Assembly: GCA_945877085.1 (NCBI GenBank)
Contig: CAMCQV010000002.1
Span: 1-50,342 of the forward strand
DNA from: Chitinophaga pinensis
GTDB taxonomy: Bacteria > Bacteroidota > Bacteroidia > Chitinophagales > Chitinophagaceae
Length of the DNA stretch: 50,342 bases
Direction of reading: 5' to 3'
The notes beneath the pieces were generated by a model that was given only the letters and a program-made list of their open reading frames with translations, made no database searches and was not told the origin of the DNA. Below are positions 1 through 9,063 of the stretch, in pieces (within the stretch, counting starts at the first letter, position 1; the number at the start of each line of letters is the position of its first letter). The position numbers were made by a program, and so were the translations under genes.

Positions 1-585
1 TTTGAACACTATATTGCACCATTGCTTAAGATGGGTTATCGCGTTCTCGCTTTTGATGCACCTGCACATGGACAAAGCGAAGGAAAACACATTCATGTAG
101 TGGTGTATCAAGAAGCCATTCAACAAATCATGCGACAAGCCGGACCTGTGCATCATTTTATTGGTCATTCACTCGGAGCGCTCACTTTATCTATGATTGC
201 CGAACAAGTGGATCATGCGGATGCAAGAAAATTTGTTTTGATAGCACCAGCCACCAAAACCACCTCTACTTTTGCCAACTTTTTTAAAATGATGCATTTA
301 AATGAAGTCACTAAAGCTGCTTTCTTGAATGATGTAAGCAGCAAAACACATCATAAAGTTGAATTTTTTGCAGCGGATAGGGCTTTATCCAACTATAAAG
401 GTCCAGTACTATGGGTACATGATGAAAAAGATATGGTTTGTCCATTTGAGGATATCATTGAATTTAAAGAAAATGCGCCATCCAATATCAAATTTCTGAT
501 TACCAATGGATTAGGACATAATAAAGTATACAAAACAGCCGAAGTAATGGATCAAATCATGGCTTTTTTGGCCCCTTCCAAGTAG
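1..585 (+). CDS. alpha/beta hydrolase, 5'-truncated by window edge
   Basis: The reading frame is open from base 1, so the first codons lie outside the window; the ATG at 22 is internal. What remains shows the alpha/beta-hydrolase fold: a DAPAHGQSEG stretch typical of the strand before the oxyanion loop, the nucleophile elbow GHSLG, an acid-bearing segment (WVHDEKDMVCP), and a late GLGHNK with the probable catalytic His. The nearest family type is a small serine hydrolase or lysophospholipase-like esterase. The substrate cannot be told. It stands upstream of topA with a 137-bp gap and no clear terminator. Confidence 0.8.
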   Translation, partial: FEHYIAPLLKMGYRVLAFDAPAHGQSEGKHIHVVVYQEAIQQIMRQAGPVHHFIGHSLGALTLSMIAEQVDHADARKFVLIAPATKTTSTFANFFKMMHLNEVTKAAFLNDVSSKTHHKVEFFAADRALSNYKGPVLWVHDEKDMVCPFEDIIEFKENAPSNIKFLITNGLGHNKVYKTAEVMDQIMAFLAPSK

Positions 586-722
586 ATCATTTTTATTTTT
601 TAGGCGAAAGCTATAATATTGCATCACAGATATATATGAGTGTAGCGATACAACTTAGCTTATCTTAGCGTGTAAATAGTTGATTTTCAATATATAAATA
701 ACCCGTAGGAGCGGTTTGAACT

Positions 723-3083
723 ATGTCAAAGAACTTATTAATTGTGGAGTCGCCTGCAAAAGCAAAGACGATAGAGAAGATTTTAGGCGATGAATTTGAA
801 GTTAGAAGCTGTTACGGCCATATCAGAGATTTGGAGAAAAATGATATGGGTATAGATATGAAAAACCATTTTGCTCCTAGGTACATGGTACCTAGTGAAA
901 AGGAGAAAGTGGTGAAAGAACTTAAATCAATGACCAAGAAGGCAAAAGAAGTCTGGCTTGCGTCGGATGAGGACCGTGAAGGAGAAAGTATTAGTTGGCA
1001 TTTGGCAGAAGTATTGGGATTAGATCCAAAGAAAACTAAGCGTATTGTATTCCATGAAATCACCGCTCCAGCTATTAAAAAAGCGGTAGCGAATCCACGT
1101 TTAATCAATATGGATTTGGTGGACGCACAACAAGCAAGAAGAATTTTAGATAGAATAGTTGGTTTTGAATTGAGCCCAGTTTTATGGCGTAAAATTGGGA
1201 TGCAAAAAAGTTTGAGTGCTGGTCGTGTACAAAGCGTTGCAGTTAGATTGATTGCTGAAAGAGAAAGAGAGATCAACCATTTTATTCCTGAAAGTGTATT
1301 TAAAGTTTCGGCCCTATTTTCTGCATTAGACATCAATAAAAAGAAAGTTAAATTCAAAGCAGAAGGTCCACAGAAATTAACGACTGCAGGTGCTGCAGAA
1401 AAGTTTTTGAATGAATGTAAAGGAGCAAAATATACTGTCAAAGACATTACTGTAAAAGACGGGAAACGCACGCCATCCGCACCTTTCACAACTTCTACCC
1501 TACAACAAGAAGCTTCCAGAAAATTAGGATATAGCGTAAGTAAAACAATGTTACTTGCTCAAAAATTATATGAGAGTGGTAAGATCACTTACATGAGAAC
1601 AGATAGTATTAGTTTGAGTGAAACTGCTATTGACGCAATTAAAGCGGAAATCAATTCTAGCTTTGGCGAAAAATATTATCAACCAAGAAAGTTCAAGAAT
1701 AAAAACGAAAATGCACAAGAAGCGCACGAAGCCATTCGTCCTTCTTATATGAACGAGTCTAAAGTAGACGATGCAGATACCAATCGTTTATATGAACTAA
1801 TTTGGAAAAGAACGATTGCATCTCAAATGAGTGATGCGCAATTTGAAAAAACAACTGCTAAAATAGAAATATCTACCAATAAAGAAACTTTAACAGCTAG
1901 TGGTGAAGTGATGAAATTTGATGGCTTTTTAAAAGTGTATTTAGAAGGGAAAGATGACGACGATTTAGATGAAGAACCAGCATTAGGTGAAGGAGACGAA
2001 AGTTTATTGCCTCCTTTAGCAAAAGGCCAGGTACTTGAATTCCTTAGTATGACTGGATTAGAAAGATTCAGCCGTCCAGCATCTAGATTTACCGAAGCAA
2101 GTTTGGTGAAGAAACTAGAAGAATTAGGAATTGGAAGACCATCTACCTACGCGCCTACTATTACGACGATCATGAAACGTAATTATGTAGAGAAAAGAGA
2201 GAAAGAAGGTGTAAAAAGAAGCTATCAGATCCTTTCTCTAAACCCTAAGGATGAAATTAAAACAGAGTCTGCTTCTGAAATCACTGGAGCAGAAAAGAAT
2301 AAATTATCACCTACCGACTTAGGTTTGGTCGTGACTGACTTTTTGAAATTGCATTTTGAAAAAGTAATGGACTTTGGATTCACGGCAAAAATCGAAGGCG
2401 AATTTGATGAGATTGCAGATGGCAAATTAAAATGGAGTAAGATGTTGGAGAATTTCTACCAACCATTCCATGAAACCATTGAACATACATTAGAAACAGC
2501 TGAAAGAGCAAAAGGTGAACGTGAATTAGGATTTGACCCATTGAGTGGGAAAAAACTGATTGCACGTATGGGAAGATATGGCCCAATGGTTCAAATTGGC
2601 CACCAGGATGAAGAAGAAAAACCAAGATTTGCAAAATTAAAAGCTTCTCAAAGTATCGAAACCATCAGTTTTGATGAAGCCATGGAGCTATTTAAGCTAC
2701 CTAGAACCTTAGGTTTATTTGAGGAAGAAGAAGTGTCCGTAAATATTGGCCGATTTGGCCCTTATGCTGCCCATAGTAAGAAGTTCTACTCGTTGAACAA
2801 GGAAATGGACCCATACACCGTGACGCTCGAGGAATTGACGCCTATGATCGCTGAAAAGCGCAAGGCAAAAGATGAACGTACGATCAAAGTATTTGAAAAA
2901 GAGAAGATCCAACTATTAAGAGGCCCTTATGGTCCTTATATCAAGCAAGGCTTACGTAATTTCAAACTTACCAAAGAGCAACAAGAAAAAGTAGAAGACT
3001 TGTCGATTGATGAAGTGAAGGAGATTATTGAAGAATTGAAAAAGAATCCTCCACGTAAGACCGCAAGAAAGAAGAAGGCATAA
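723..3083 (+). CDS. topA: DNA topoisomerase I (type IA)
   Basis: This enzyme relaxes negative supercoils by cutting and rejoining one DNA strand. The N-terminal TOPRIM domain begins with VESPAKAKTIEKIL and contains the acidic DEDREGES motif. The active-site tyrosine is in ITYMRTDS, about residue 290. The C-terminal third has repeated GRYGPMVQ / GRFGPYAAH / RGPYGPYIK units, the topoisomerase C-terminal repeat type, instead of CxxC zinc ribbons, and ends in a Lys/Arg-rich tail. The 786-aa length is normal for Bacteroidota. The ATG follows a weak purine-rich site (taggagcgg). A strong hairpin terminator follows the stop codon. Confidence 0.97.
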   Translation: MSKNLLIVESPAKAKTIEKILGDEFEVRSCYGHIRDLEKNDMGIDMKNHFAPRYMVPSEKEKVVKELKSMTKKAKEVWLASDEDREGESISWHLAEVLGLDPKKTKRIVFHEITAPAIKKAVANPRLINMDLVDAQQARRILDRIVGFELSPVLWRKIGMQKSLSAGRVQSVAVRLIAEREREINHFIPESVFKVSALFSALDINKKKVKFKAEGPQKLTTAGAAEKFLNECKGAKYTVKDITVKDGKRTPSAPFTTSTLQQEASRKLGYSVSKTMLLAQKLYESGKITYMRTDSISLSETAIDAIKAEINSSFGEKYYQPRKFKNKNENAQEAHEAIRPSYMNESKVDDADTNRLYELIWKRTIASQMSDAQFEKTTAKIEISTNKETLTASGEVMKFDGFLKVYLEGKDDDDLDEEPALGEGDESLLPPLAKGQVLEFLSMTGLERFSRPASRFTEASLVKKLEELGIGRPSTYAPTITTIMKRNYVEKREKEGVKRSYQILSLNPKDEIKTESASEITGAEKNKLSPTDLGLVVTDFLKLHFEKVMDFGFTAKIEGEFDEIADGKLKWSKMLENFYQPFHETIEHTLETAERAKGERELGFDPLSGKKLIARMGRYGPMVQIGHQDEEEKPRFAKLKASQSIETISFDEAMELFKLPRTLGLFEEEEVSVNIGRFGPYAAHSKKFYSLNKEMDPYTVTLEELTPMIAEKRKAKDERTIKVFEKEKIQLLRGPYGPYIKQGLRNFKLTKEQQEKVEDLSIDEVKEIIEELKKNPPRKTARKKKA

Positions 3084-3117
3084 AAAAAGAGCGCATCAAT
3101 GATGCGCTCTTTTTTTA
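3082..3117. terminator. bidirectional intrinsic terminator between topA and desaturase
   Basis: A perfect stem pairs AGAGCGCATC with GATGCGCTCT across an AAT loop, flanked by an A-run on the left and a T-run on the right. It can stop transcription from both convergent genes. Confidence 0.9.
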
Positions 3118-3128
3118 TGTATAAAATA

Positions 3129-4226
3129 CTAAGCTATCGACGGACTAGGTTGACCCATTGATTTTAAAAATTGAACGTGCGCTTTAACCGCCTCTAAGAC
3201 AGTTGGATATTCAATATAATTCAATTTAAATTCAGCACATGCTTCTTTCACAATCTTACTAATAGCAGGATAATGCACATGTGAAATTTTTGGAAATAAA
3301 TGATGCTCAATTTGAAAATTCAATCCACCGACTAACCAAGAAATAACTTTGCTCTTTGTAGCAAAATTAGCAGTGGTTTGAATTTGGTGAGCCGCAAATT
3401 CGTCTGGCAATCTATTTTCAGGTTGATTTGCAATAGGAAATTCAGTATGCTCTACGGTATGCGCCAACTGAAATACGATACTTAAAATAAAACCAGCAAA
3501 AAAGGTACTTACAATAAAACCTACTAACCACGCTTGCCAACCTAGCATAACGATAGGTACAACTACAAAAATGGCTGCATGATATACTTTAACAATCCAG
3601 AATTCAAAATGATCGGCAAAAGACATTTTTTTCAAAGGAATAGAACCAATTTTGCCCTTAAAGTATTTATTATAGTCTGTAAAGAAAATCCAGAATACAT
3701 ACAAAAGCATGTATAGGATGCTAAAATAAAGATGTTGAAAACGATGTAATACATAATGTTTTTGAGTTGGAGCCATGCGCATAAAAACACCCACTTCGAT
3801 ATCGTCATCTACCCCATCCACATTGGTATAGGTATGATGTATGGACACATGCTTCATACTCCACATAAAACGACTCGCGCCAAGAATACTGATAGAAGAT
3901 GATGCCAATTTATTTAACCAGGCATATTTACTAAAACTACCATGACTCCCATCATGCATGATATTGAATCCAATGGCAGCAATCAAGCCACCAAAAAATA
4001 AACACTCCACAATCGCAACGGCTGTTGGTGGGGTAAAAAATACTAAATGGACATAAGTAATAAAAAATAAACTTATTAAAATCACTGCTTTAGTAAACAA
4101 TTTATAATTACCTGTACCACGAATAGTATGTTCTTCAAGATACTGGTTCACTCTCCTCTTTAATTCGGCATGTAATGATTTTTGCACTACAGGGAATTTT
4201 GGAACGGCCACTGTTTGAGTTTGCAT
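3129..4226 (-). CDS. membrane fatty acid desaturase (front-end / acyl-lipid type)
   Basis: This is a di-iron integral-membrane desaturase that introduces double bonds into acyl chains. All three histidine boxes are present: HDGSH (H91, H95), HVSIHH (H126, H130, H131) and QIEHH (Q305, H308, H309). The Q in the third box is typical of delta-5/delta-6 front-end or linoleoyl-CoA-type desaturases. The cytochrome b5 domain found in many eukaryotic relatives is absent. Hydrophobic segments lie at about 45-65, 70-90 and 170-260. At 365 aa the length is normal. Regioselectivity cannot be read from sequence. It converges on topA and is divergent from the next gene. Confidence 0.92.
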   Translation of the reverse strand: MQTQTVAVPKFPVVQKSLHAELKRRVNQYLEEHTIRGTGNYKLFTKAVILISLFFITYVHLVFFTPPTAVAIVECLFFGGLIAAIGFNIMHDGSHGSFSKYAWLNKLASSSISILGASRFMWSMKHVSIHHTYTNVDGVDDDIEVGVFMRMAPTQKHYVLHRFQHLYFSILYMLLYVFWIFFTDYNKYFKGKIGSIPLKKMSFADHFEFWIVKVYHAAIFVVVPIVMLGWQAWLVGFIVSTFFAGFILSIVFQLAHTVEHTEFPIANQPENRLPDEFAAHQIQTTANFATKSKVISWLVGGLNFQIEHHLFPKISHVHYPAISKIVKEACAEFKLNYIEYPTVLEAVKAHVQFLKSMGQPSPSIA

Positions 4227-4460
4227 AGACTAGTTTAGAATTTAGTACACACAAAATACGCTTTTAATGACTCAATTAAGCCTAAATACTGCTAAATAAT
4301 GCACAATTATGGTTTTATAGCTTATAATGCCAACGTATAAACATTCTAAAAATTATATCATTTATAGATTTTTTATATCCACAAGGATTGTATAACTTAA
4401 ATCGTTTTTTTGGCATTTTTTTTGTCAATTTGAAAAAGATAAAGCAAGCCCTTATTGCCT
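4227..4460. other. divergent intergenic region, no gene seen
   Basis: About 230 bp of very AT-rich DNA between the divergent desaturase and SirB1-like genes. It must hold both promoters, but no clean TTG plus TAnnTTTG pair was found. No small ORF or hairpin of note was seen. Confidence 0.5.
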
Positions 4461-5333
4461 ATGTTGCCTAAAAACGAAGAAATAAAAGCCTTATTTACCC
4501 TCATAGATGACCCAGATGAGGAAGTATTTAGTACCATCTCCGATAGATTATTGGATTATGGCACACCCATCATTCCCGACCTAGAAAATTTATGGGAAAA
4601 TACTTTAGAAGAAACCACATTGGATCGCATCGAAAAGATGATTTACAGGCTTCGTCTCAAGGACATACATCAACAATTGACGGATTGGGCTGCTTTGCCT
4701 AAGCCTTCTCTTTTTGAAGGTGCATTGATTTTGGTTAAATACCAGTTCCCAGAATTGGCATTGGATCCATTGAGGCATCAACTAGAAAAAATTAGACGCA
4801 ATACCTGGCTTGAATTAAATAATTATTTAACACCTTTAGAACAGGCCAATGTCATTCGAAATATTTTATTTAGTTATTATCAAATTAAAGGTATCGAAGT
4901 GAGCTATGAAAATCCAGAAGATTTTTTAGTATCCTCCCCGCTTCAAGCAAAACCAGGAAATGCATTCGCGAATTCATTGATCTATGCAGAACTATGCCAA
5001 CAATTAGAAATACATGCAGAATGGATCAATATTCCTAAGCAATGTATTCTTGCATATTTTAGTGCTGACTGGGAGCCACATGAGATTGTGCCTAACCCTC
5101 AAGAATTTATTCAATTTTATGTAGAAGGGACCTCTGGTCATCCTTTTTCTCAAAAAGATATGGACCAATATTTTTTAAGACATAATATTGAACCTAAAAC
5201 GGTTTATTATAAACGCCTTTCCAACCAGAGAGTGATTAAGAAATTGATTCTTGAATTTGCAAAATGTTTTAAAAGTCCAACACTCCAATTTAAACAGGAT
5301 GATTTAATCGAATTGGCGAAAATATTAGATTAA
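4461..5333 (+). CDS. SirB1-like / transglutaminase-core-2 family protein
   Basis: The ORF track starts at a TTG (4455); the ATG two codons later (4461) is the better start, giving 290 aa. The segment GNAFANSLIYAELCQQL followed by INIPKQCILAYF resembles the transglutaminase-like core of SirB1-family proteins (usually GNPxSLAxLYxEIAxRLG...GVNxPGHFLxRY). The usual GHFL histidine is replaced by KQCIL, so catalytic activity is doubtful. The N-terminal half is helical and acidic. No signal peptide or membrane segment is seen, so it is probably cytoplasmic. The biochemical role is unknown. It lies 17 bp before ogt and is probably co-transcribed with it. Confidence 0.65.
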   Translation: MLPKNEEIKALFTLIDDPDEEVFSTISDRLLDYGTPIIPDLENLWENTLEETTLDRIEKMIYRLRLKDIHQQLTDWAALPKPSLFEGALILVKYQFPELALDPLRHQLEKIRRNTWLELNNYLTPLEQANVIRNILFSYYQIKGIEVSYENPEDFLVSSPLQAKPGNAFANSLIYAELCQQLEIHAEWINIPKQCILAYFSADWEPHEIVPNPQEFIQFYVEGTSGHPFSQKDMDQYFLRHNIEPKTVYYKRLSNQRVIKKLILEFAKCFKSPTLQFKQDDLIELAKILD

Positions 5334-5350
5334 ATATAATTTAAAATAGT

Positions 5351-5851
5351 ATGCAACAATTCGAACATATTTATACCAGTCCAATTGGTCGAATTAAAAT
5401 TGTTGCTAATAAGGATTGCATTCAAGCAATCACATTTATCGATGATGCTATGTCTACTTCAGAGAATGAAGGTGTTGAGAGCCCCGCTATCATTCATCAT
5501 TGCATCGATGAATTAATAGACTACTTCAATGGTAGTAGAACTCAATTCACAGTGCCCATTCATCAATCAGGAACTGATTTCCAACAAAAGGTATGGAGAG
5601 AATTATATGAAGTGCCATATGCTAAAACTATGAGTTATGCAGAACTCGCCAAGAAACTAGGTGACCCTAAAGTAATTAGAGCTGCAGCATCTGCAAATGG
5701 TAAAAATAAAATTGCCATCATTGTTCCATGCCACAGAATCATTGGTTCTGATAGTAATTTGACAGGATATGCATGGGGATTGGCCAGGAAAAAATGGCTA
5801 TTGCAACATGAATTTAGAATTGGACTTGGTGTTCAAACCTTATTTGCCTAA
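5351..5851 (+). CDS. ogt: methylated-DNA--protein-cysteine methyltransferase
   Basis: This is a suicide repair protein that removes alkyl groups from O6-alkylguanine or O4-alkylthymine onto its own cysteine. The acceptor motif IVPCHRIIG is intact, with Cys at about 127. It is preceded by the DNA-binding helix region (MSYAELAKKLGDPKVIRAAASANGKN is cut here to its signature MSYAELAKKLG) and followed by the GYAWGLARKKWLL C-terminus. The 166-aa length is that of the single-domain Ogt form, without an Ada regulatory domain. Its last 12 bp overlap the convergent cytidine deaminase gene. Confidence 0.93.
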   Translation: MQQFEHIYTSPIGRIKIVANKDCIQAITFIDDAMSTSENEGVESPAIIHHCIDELIDYFNGSRTQFTVPIHQSGTDFQQKVWRELYEVPYAKTMSYAELAKKLGDPKVIRAAASANGKNKIAIIVPCHRIIGSDSNLTGYAWGLARKKWLLQHEFRIGLGVQTLFA

Positions 5852-6325
5852 AATAGACCCTGTAAACCCAAAAGGGATCATATTAGATGCAGAAGGTATC
5901 AATATGACCTTTCCTATTTTCCCTGCCAAAATAAGCTTGATTGGGCTTTTGTATCTAATCTCATAATCTAATAAGGATTGCCTGCACATGCCACATGGAG
6001 ACAATGGATGATCCGACTCAACACCATTTGGTATATAACTAATGGCAATTGCTTGAATAGTTTCATTTGGATATTGACTTCCAATACTATTTAAAAGGGT
6101 TCGCTCTGCACAAATACCTACAGGATAACTTGCACTCTCTTGATTGGAGCCTAGTATGATTTGTCCATTTGATAATCTAGCTGCAGCACCCACTTTGAAT
6201 TTTGAATAAGGCGCAAAAGCTGTATCCACTGCTTGGAATGCAGCTTTTAATAAAGCGAGGTCATCTGCTCCTAATGCTTCTAAATGATCTAACTCCTCGT
6301 ATTCAAATTCAAATTTCTTGTTCAT
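5840..6325 (-). CDS. cdd: cytidine deaminase
   Basis: This enzyme deaminates cytidine and deoxycytidine to the uridine forms in pyrimidine salvage. It shows the zinc site of the Cys-ligand (Bacillus-type) homotetrameric class: CAE (C72, catalytic E74) and PCGMCRQ (C111, C114). Length 161 aa is slightly longer than the usual 130-140 because of an N-terminal extension rich in Glu and Leu. The ATG lies 4 bp downstream of the lepB stop codon, so the two are probably one transcript. The 3' end overlaps ogt tail to tail. Confidence 0.93.
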   Translation of the reverse strand: MNKKFEFEYEELDHLEALGADDLALLKAAFQAVDTAFAPYSKFKVGAAARLSNGQIILGSNQESASYPVGICAERTLLNSIGSQYPNETIQAIAISYIPNGVESDHPLSPCGMCRQSLLDYEIRYKSPIKLILAGKIGKVILIPSASNMIPFGFTGSILGK

Positions 6326-6329
6326 GTAA

Positions 6330-7841
6330 TTATTTGATCAAATTAAATAGCCTGTTCCACCTTATAGATTGACTATAGCTAAACCAAATCAATGCAGCTC
6401 TACCAACGATATGTGTTTCGGGAACAAAACCCCAATAGCGACTGTCCTGACTACGATGGCGATTGTCTCCCATCATCCAATAATAATTTCCTTGTATGGT
6501 ATAGGTACTAGTAGCTTTTCCATTGATAAAGTACTGTCCGTTTTCTGTCGTTAGTTTTTGTTGCTCATACCCTTCAATCACTCTTCTATACAATTCAATA
6601 GTGCTATCATTCAACTGTATTTGATCTCCTTTTTTTGGAATGCGAATAGGTCCATAATTATCTGCAGTCCATGGAAAATGCGTAATATCATTAGGGAAAG
6701 TATACCCCACATTTTGATCTTCAAATAAAACAACCAATTTTACATTCGGTAATCTTTTTAAACTTGCTGCAGCTGTTGCGGTGAGGTTTAATTTAAAGAC
6801 ATTTGGTTGCCCTTCTACAAATTGAAAATCGGCTGTAGCTTCATTGATATTGATGCCTAAACTGTCTTGGATAAAATCTTCCGCAAGTGGTCTTCCATCA
6901 GTTTCTACTAAATATTCTGTCTGCATAAATGGTGCTACCAAAGCAGGTTGACCATTTACCCATAATTGACTTTTTTTAATTTCAATCACATCGCCAGGAA
7001 TACCAACACATCTTTTAATATAGTTGTCTGTCTTATCCATTGGATGCACTAAAATTGGATAATCCGCCTGTAATTTTGATCGATCATTATTGTATTGAGG
7101 ACTTCTTAATACATCATAGTAAGGAATCTTAGAGCCAAATTCTGGAAGGTTTATGATGGTGTCGCCAGCTGGAAAATTAAATACAACCACATCGTTTCTA
7201 TTGACATCTCTTAATTTAGGAAACCGTTTATAATCTAACTGAATCCACTTTAAATAAGAAGGCGTTGTGGGTGCACCAGGTAAGGTGTTGTGTACAAAAG
7301 GAAATGATAAAGGCGTTTGTGGAATTCTTGCCCCATAGGTTACTTTATCTACGAATAAAAAATCATTCACTAATAAAGTCTTCTCCATACTCTCGGTAGG
7401 AATTACATAAGCTTCAAATAAAAATGTTCTAATTAAGGTTGCTGCAACAATTGCAAACACCCCTGCATCTAACCACTCTCTTGATGCTGGTTTATGGTAA
7501 TGTGCTAATGCGGCATCCCCATACCATTGTTCTTTTTGATTCAATCCAAGATAAGGTAAATATAAAAAGGGAACGATCACCGTTAATGTATGATGAATAA
7601 AATTGACTCTTTTGAAATGCATGACAAATAAAATAGTGATCCATAAACTTACAAATTGACCTACAATTGGAATCAATTGTATCCAAAACCAAAATTTTGG
7701 AATTTTACAAAGTTGGACAATTTCCCAAGTATTATAAATTGGAATGATGGCTTTATTTGCTGGCACGCCTGCTTTTCTCAACATCGTATAGATACCAATA
7801 TGCCAGCCTACCCAATAAAGAATAAAAAGAATCATGCCCAT
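6330..7841 (-). CDS. lepB: signal peptidase I with N-terminal DUF5684-like membrane domain
   Basis: This membrane serine protease removes signal peptides from exported proteins. The catalytic Ser is in PTESMEKTLL (about S151) and the general-base Lys in YIKRCVGIPGD (about K276). The C-terminal box MGDNRHRSQDSR is also present. Residues 1-100 form a separate module with two or three hydrophobic helices (WVGWHIGIYTML, FWIQLIPIVGQFVSLWITILF) resembling DUF5684, placed ahead of the protease. The protease part carries a long insertion between the Lys and the SxDSR box, so 503 aa is long for the family. Start: either Met of MGM is possible. A TAnnTTTG element lies just upstream. Confidence 0.93.
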   Translation of the reverse strand: MGMILFILYWVGWHIGIYTMLRKAGVPANKAIIPIYNTWEIVQLCKIPKFWFWIQLIPIVGQFVSLWITILFVMHFKRVNFIHHTLTVIVPFLYLPYLGLNQKEQWYGDAALAHYHKPASREWLDAGVFAIVAATLIRTFLFEAYVIPTESMEKTLLVNDFLFVDKVTYGARIPQTPLSFPFVHNTLPGAPTTPSYLKWIQLDYKRFPKLRDVNRNDVVVFNFPAGDTIINLPEFGSKIPYYDVLRSPQYNNDRSKLQADYPILVHPMDKTDNYIKRCVGIPGDVIEIKKSQLWVNGQPALVAPFMQTEYLVETDGRPLAEDFIQDSLGININEATADFQFVEGQPNVFKLNLTATAAASLKRLPNVKLVVLFEDQNVGYTFPNDITHFPWTADNYGPIRIPKKGDQIQLNDSTIELYRRVIEGYEQQKLTTENGQYFINGKATSTYTIQGNYYWMMGDNRHRSQDSRYWGFVPETHIVGRAALIWFSYSQSIRWNRLFNLIK

Positions 7842-7861
7842 AATTGTAGAGTTATATAATA

Positions 7862-7888
7862 CAAAAATATCCCTTTGTAAGGGATATT
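7862..7888 (-). promoter_or_regulatory. lepB -7 element overlapping a pdhB terminator-like hairpin
   Basis: On the minus strand an AATATCCC / GGGATATT stem with a 7-nt loop is followed directly by TATTTTTG, which fits both the T-tract of a terminator for pdhB and the TAnnTTTG -7 element for lepB. No matching TTG at -33 was seen, so the promoter role is tentative. Confidence 0.4.
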
Positions 7889-7950
7889 ATATAAATTATT
7901 TATTAGTTGTAAAGCCTTTGTATAAATGGTCAAATACAAGGATTTAGAGC

Positions 7951-8937
7951 TTATTTGTATTGCTGTAAGACTTCTTTGACCAATTTCAAAGATCTGGTTA
8001 CATCAGGGATGGCTAATGCCGTCAAATTAGGTGCATAGTGCATAGGCGCATCAGCACTTGTGATTCTTCTAATTGGCGCATCTAAATAGTCAAACCCTTC
8101 TTTTTGAATACGGTAACTTAGTTCAGATGATACTGAAGCAAATGGCCATTGCTCTTCAATAATCACCAAACGGTTGGTCTTCTTCACACTTTCCAAAACT
8201 GTCATCCAGTCTAGAGGGCGAATGGTTCTTAGGTCAATCACTTCTGCACTGATCCCCTCTTTCTCTAATTCATCTGCAGTTGCTAAAGCCACCTTCATCA
8301 TTTTATTATAAGACACAATGGTAATGTCTCTACCTGGACGCTTCACATCGGCTTTGCCTAATGGGATATAATATTCTTCCTCTGGTACATCACATTTATC
8401 CCCATACATCACTTCGCTTTCCAGGAACATGATTGGATCTTCTTCGTATCTTATTGCTTGCTTCAATAAACCTTTTGCATCATATCCATTGGAAGGAGAT
8501 ACCACTTTAATACCAGGAATATTCGCTAAATAACTTTCAAATGCGGTGGAGTGTTGCGCGCCTAATTGACCGGCACTTCCATTAGGTCCTCTCATGATAA
8601 TTGGACATCCAATTTGACCACCACTCATTGCCAACATCTTACTAGCTGTATTTAAAATTTGGTCTAATGGTAAAACGGCAAAGTTCCAAGTCATGAATTC
8701 AACGATTGGTCTTAATCCATTTTGGGCTGCACCCACTGCAACTGCTGTGAAACCTAATTCAGAAATAGGTGTATCAATGACTCTTTTTGGCCCAAATTCA
8801 GCCAACATGCCTTGACTTACTTTGTAAGCCCCATTGTATTCAGCTACTTCCTCTCCCATTAAAAATACGCGCTCGTCTCTTCTCATCTCTTCGTTCATTG
8901 CTTCACGTAATGCTTCTCTAAAGGCTATTGATCGCAT
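7951..8937 (-). CDS. pdhB: pyruvate dehydrogenase E1 component, beta subunit
   Basis: This is the beta half of the thiamine-diphosphate-dependent E1 enzyme that decarboxylates pyruvate and feeds acetyl groups to the E2 lipoyl domain. The N-terminus (REALREAMNEEMRRDERVFLMGEEVAEY, seen here as REALREAMNEEM...GEEV) and GPNGSAGQLGAQHS are diagnostic of the transketolase pyrimidine domain, and the C-terminal half is the transketolase C domain. 328 aa is full length. The E1 alpha subunit and E2 are not in this window, so the complex is split in this genome. A TATTTTTG element lies 27 bp before the ATG. Confidence 0.94.
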   Translation of the reverse strand: MRSIAFREALREAMNEEMRRDERVFLMGEEVAEYNGAYKVSQGMLAEFGPKRVIDTPISELGFTAVAVGAAQNGLRPIVEFMTWNFAVLPLDQILNTASKMLAMSGGQIGCPIIMRGPNGSAGQLGAQHSTAFESYLANIPGIKVVSPSNGYDAKGLLKQAIRYEEDPIMFLESEVMYGDKCDVPEEEYYIPLGKADVKRPGRDITIVSYNKMMKVALATADELEKEGISAEVIDLRTIRPLDWMTVLESVKKTNRLVIIEEQWPFASVSSELSYRIQKEGFDYLDAPIRRITSADAPMHYAPNLTALAIPDVTRSLKLVKEVLQQYK

Positions 8938-8963
8938 GGAAAATTGTTTTTTAATTTGAAATG

Positions 8964-8971
8964 CAAAAATA
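8964..8971 (-). promoter_or_regulatory. putative pdhB -7 element (TATTTTTG)
   Basis: Exact match to the Bacteroidota TAnnTTTG -7 consensus on the minus strand, about 27 nt upstream of the pdhB ATG. The -33 TTG is not evident at the usual spacing. Confidence 0.4.
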
Positions 8972-9005
8972 GCATTTTATCAAGGAAAAAAGTAAGAATA
9001 GCGTC

Positions 9006-9043
9006 AAAAAAAATCCCCTCCCGAAAATCGGGAAGGGATTTCT
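9006..9043 (-). terminator. intrinsic terminator of the TonB receptor gene
   Basis: On the minus strand AAATCCCTTCCCGA pairs with TCGGGAGGGGATTT with one mismatch and is followed by a T-run, 20 bp after the receptor stop codon. Confidence 0.88.
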
Positions 9044-9063
9044 AACTAACCCATCTGAGTTGC

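Noticed and set aside
812-1489. 225-aa antisense ORF within topA
   Set aside because: It mirrors a strong coding gene, has no family features, and shows the composition expected of a shadow frame.
5769-5966. 65-aa plus-strand ORF across the ogt/cdd junction
   Set aside because: Out-of-frame reading of ogt running into antisense cdd; no support.
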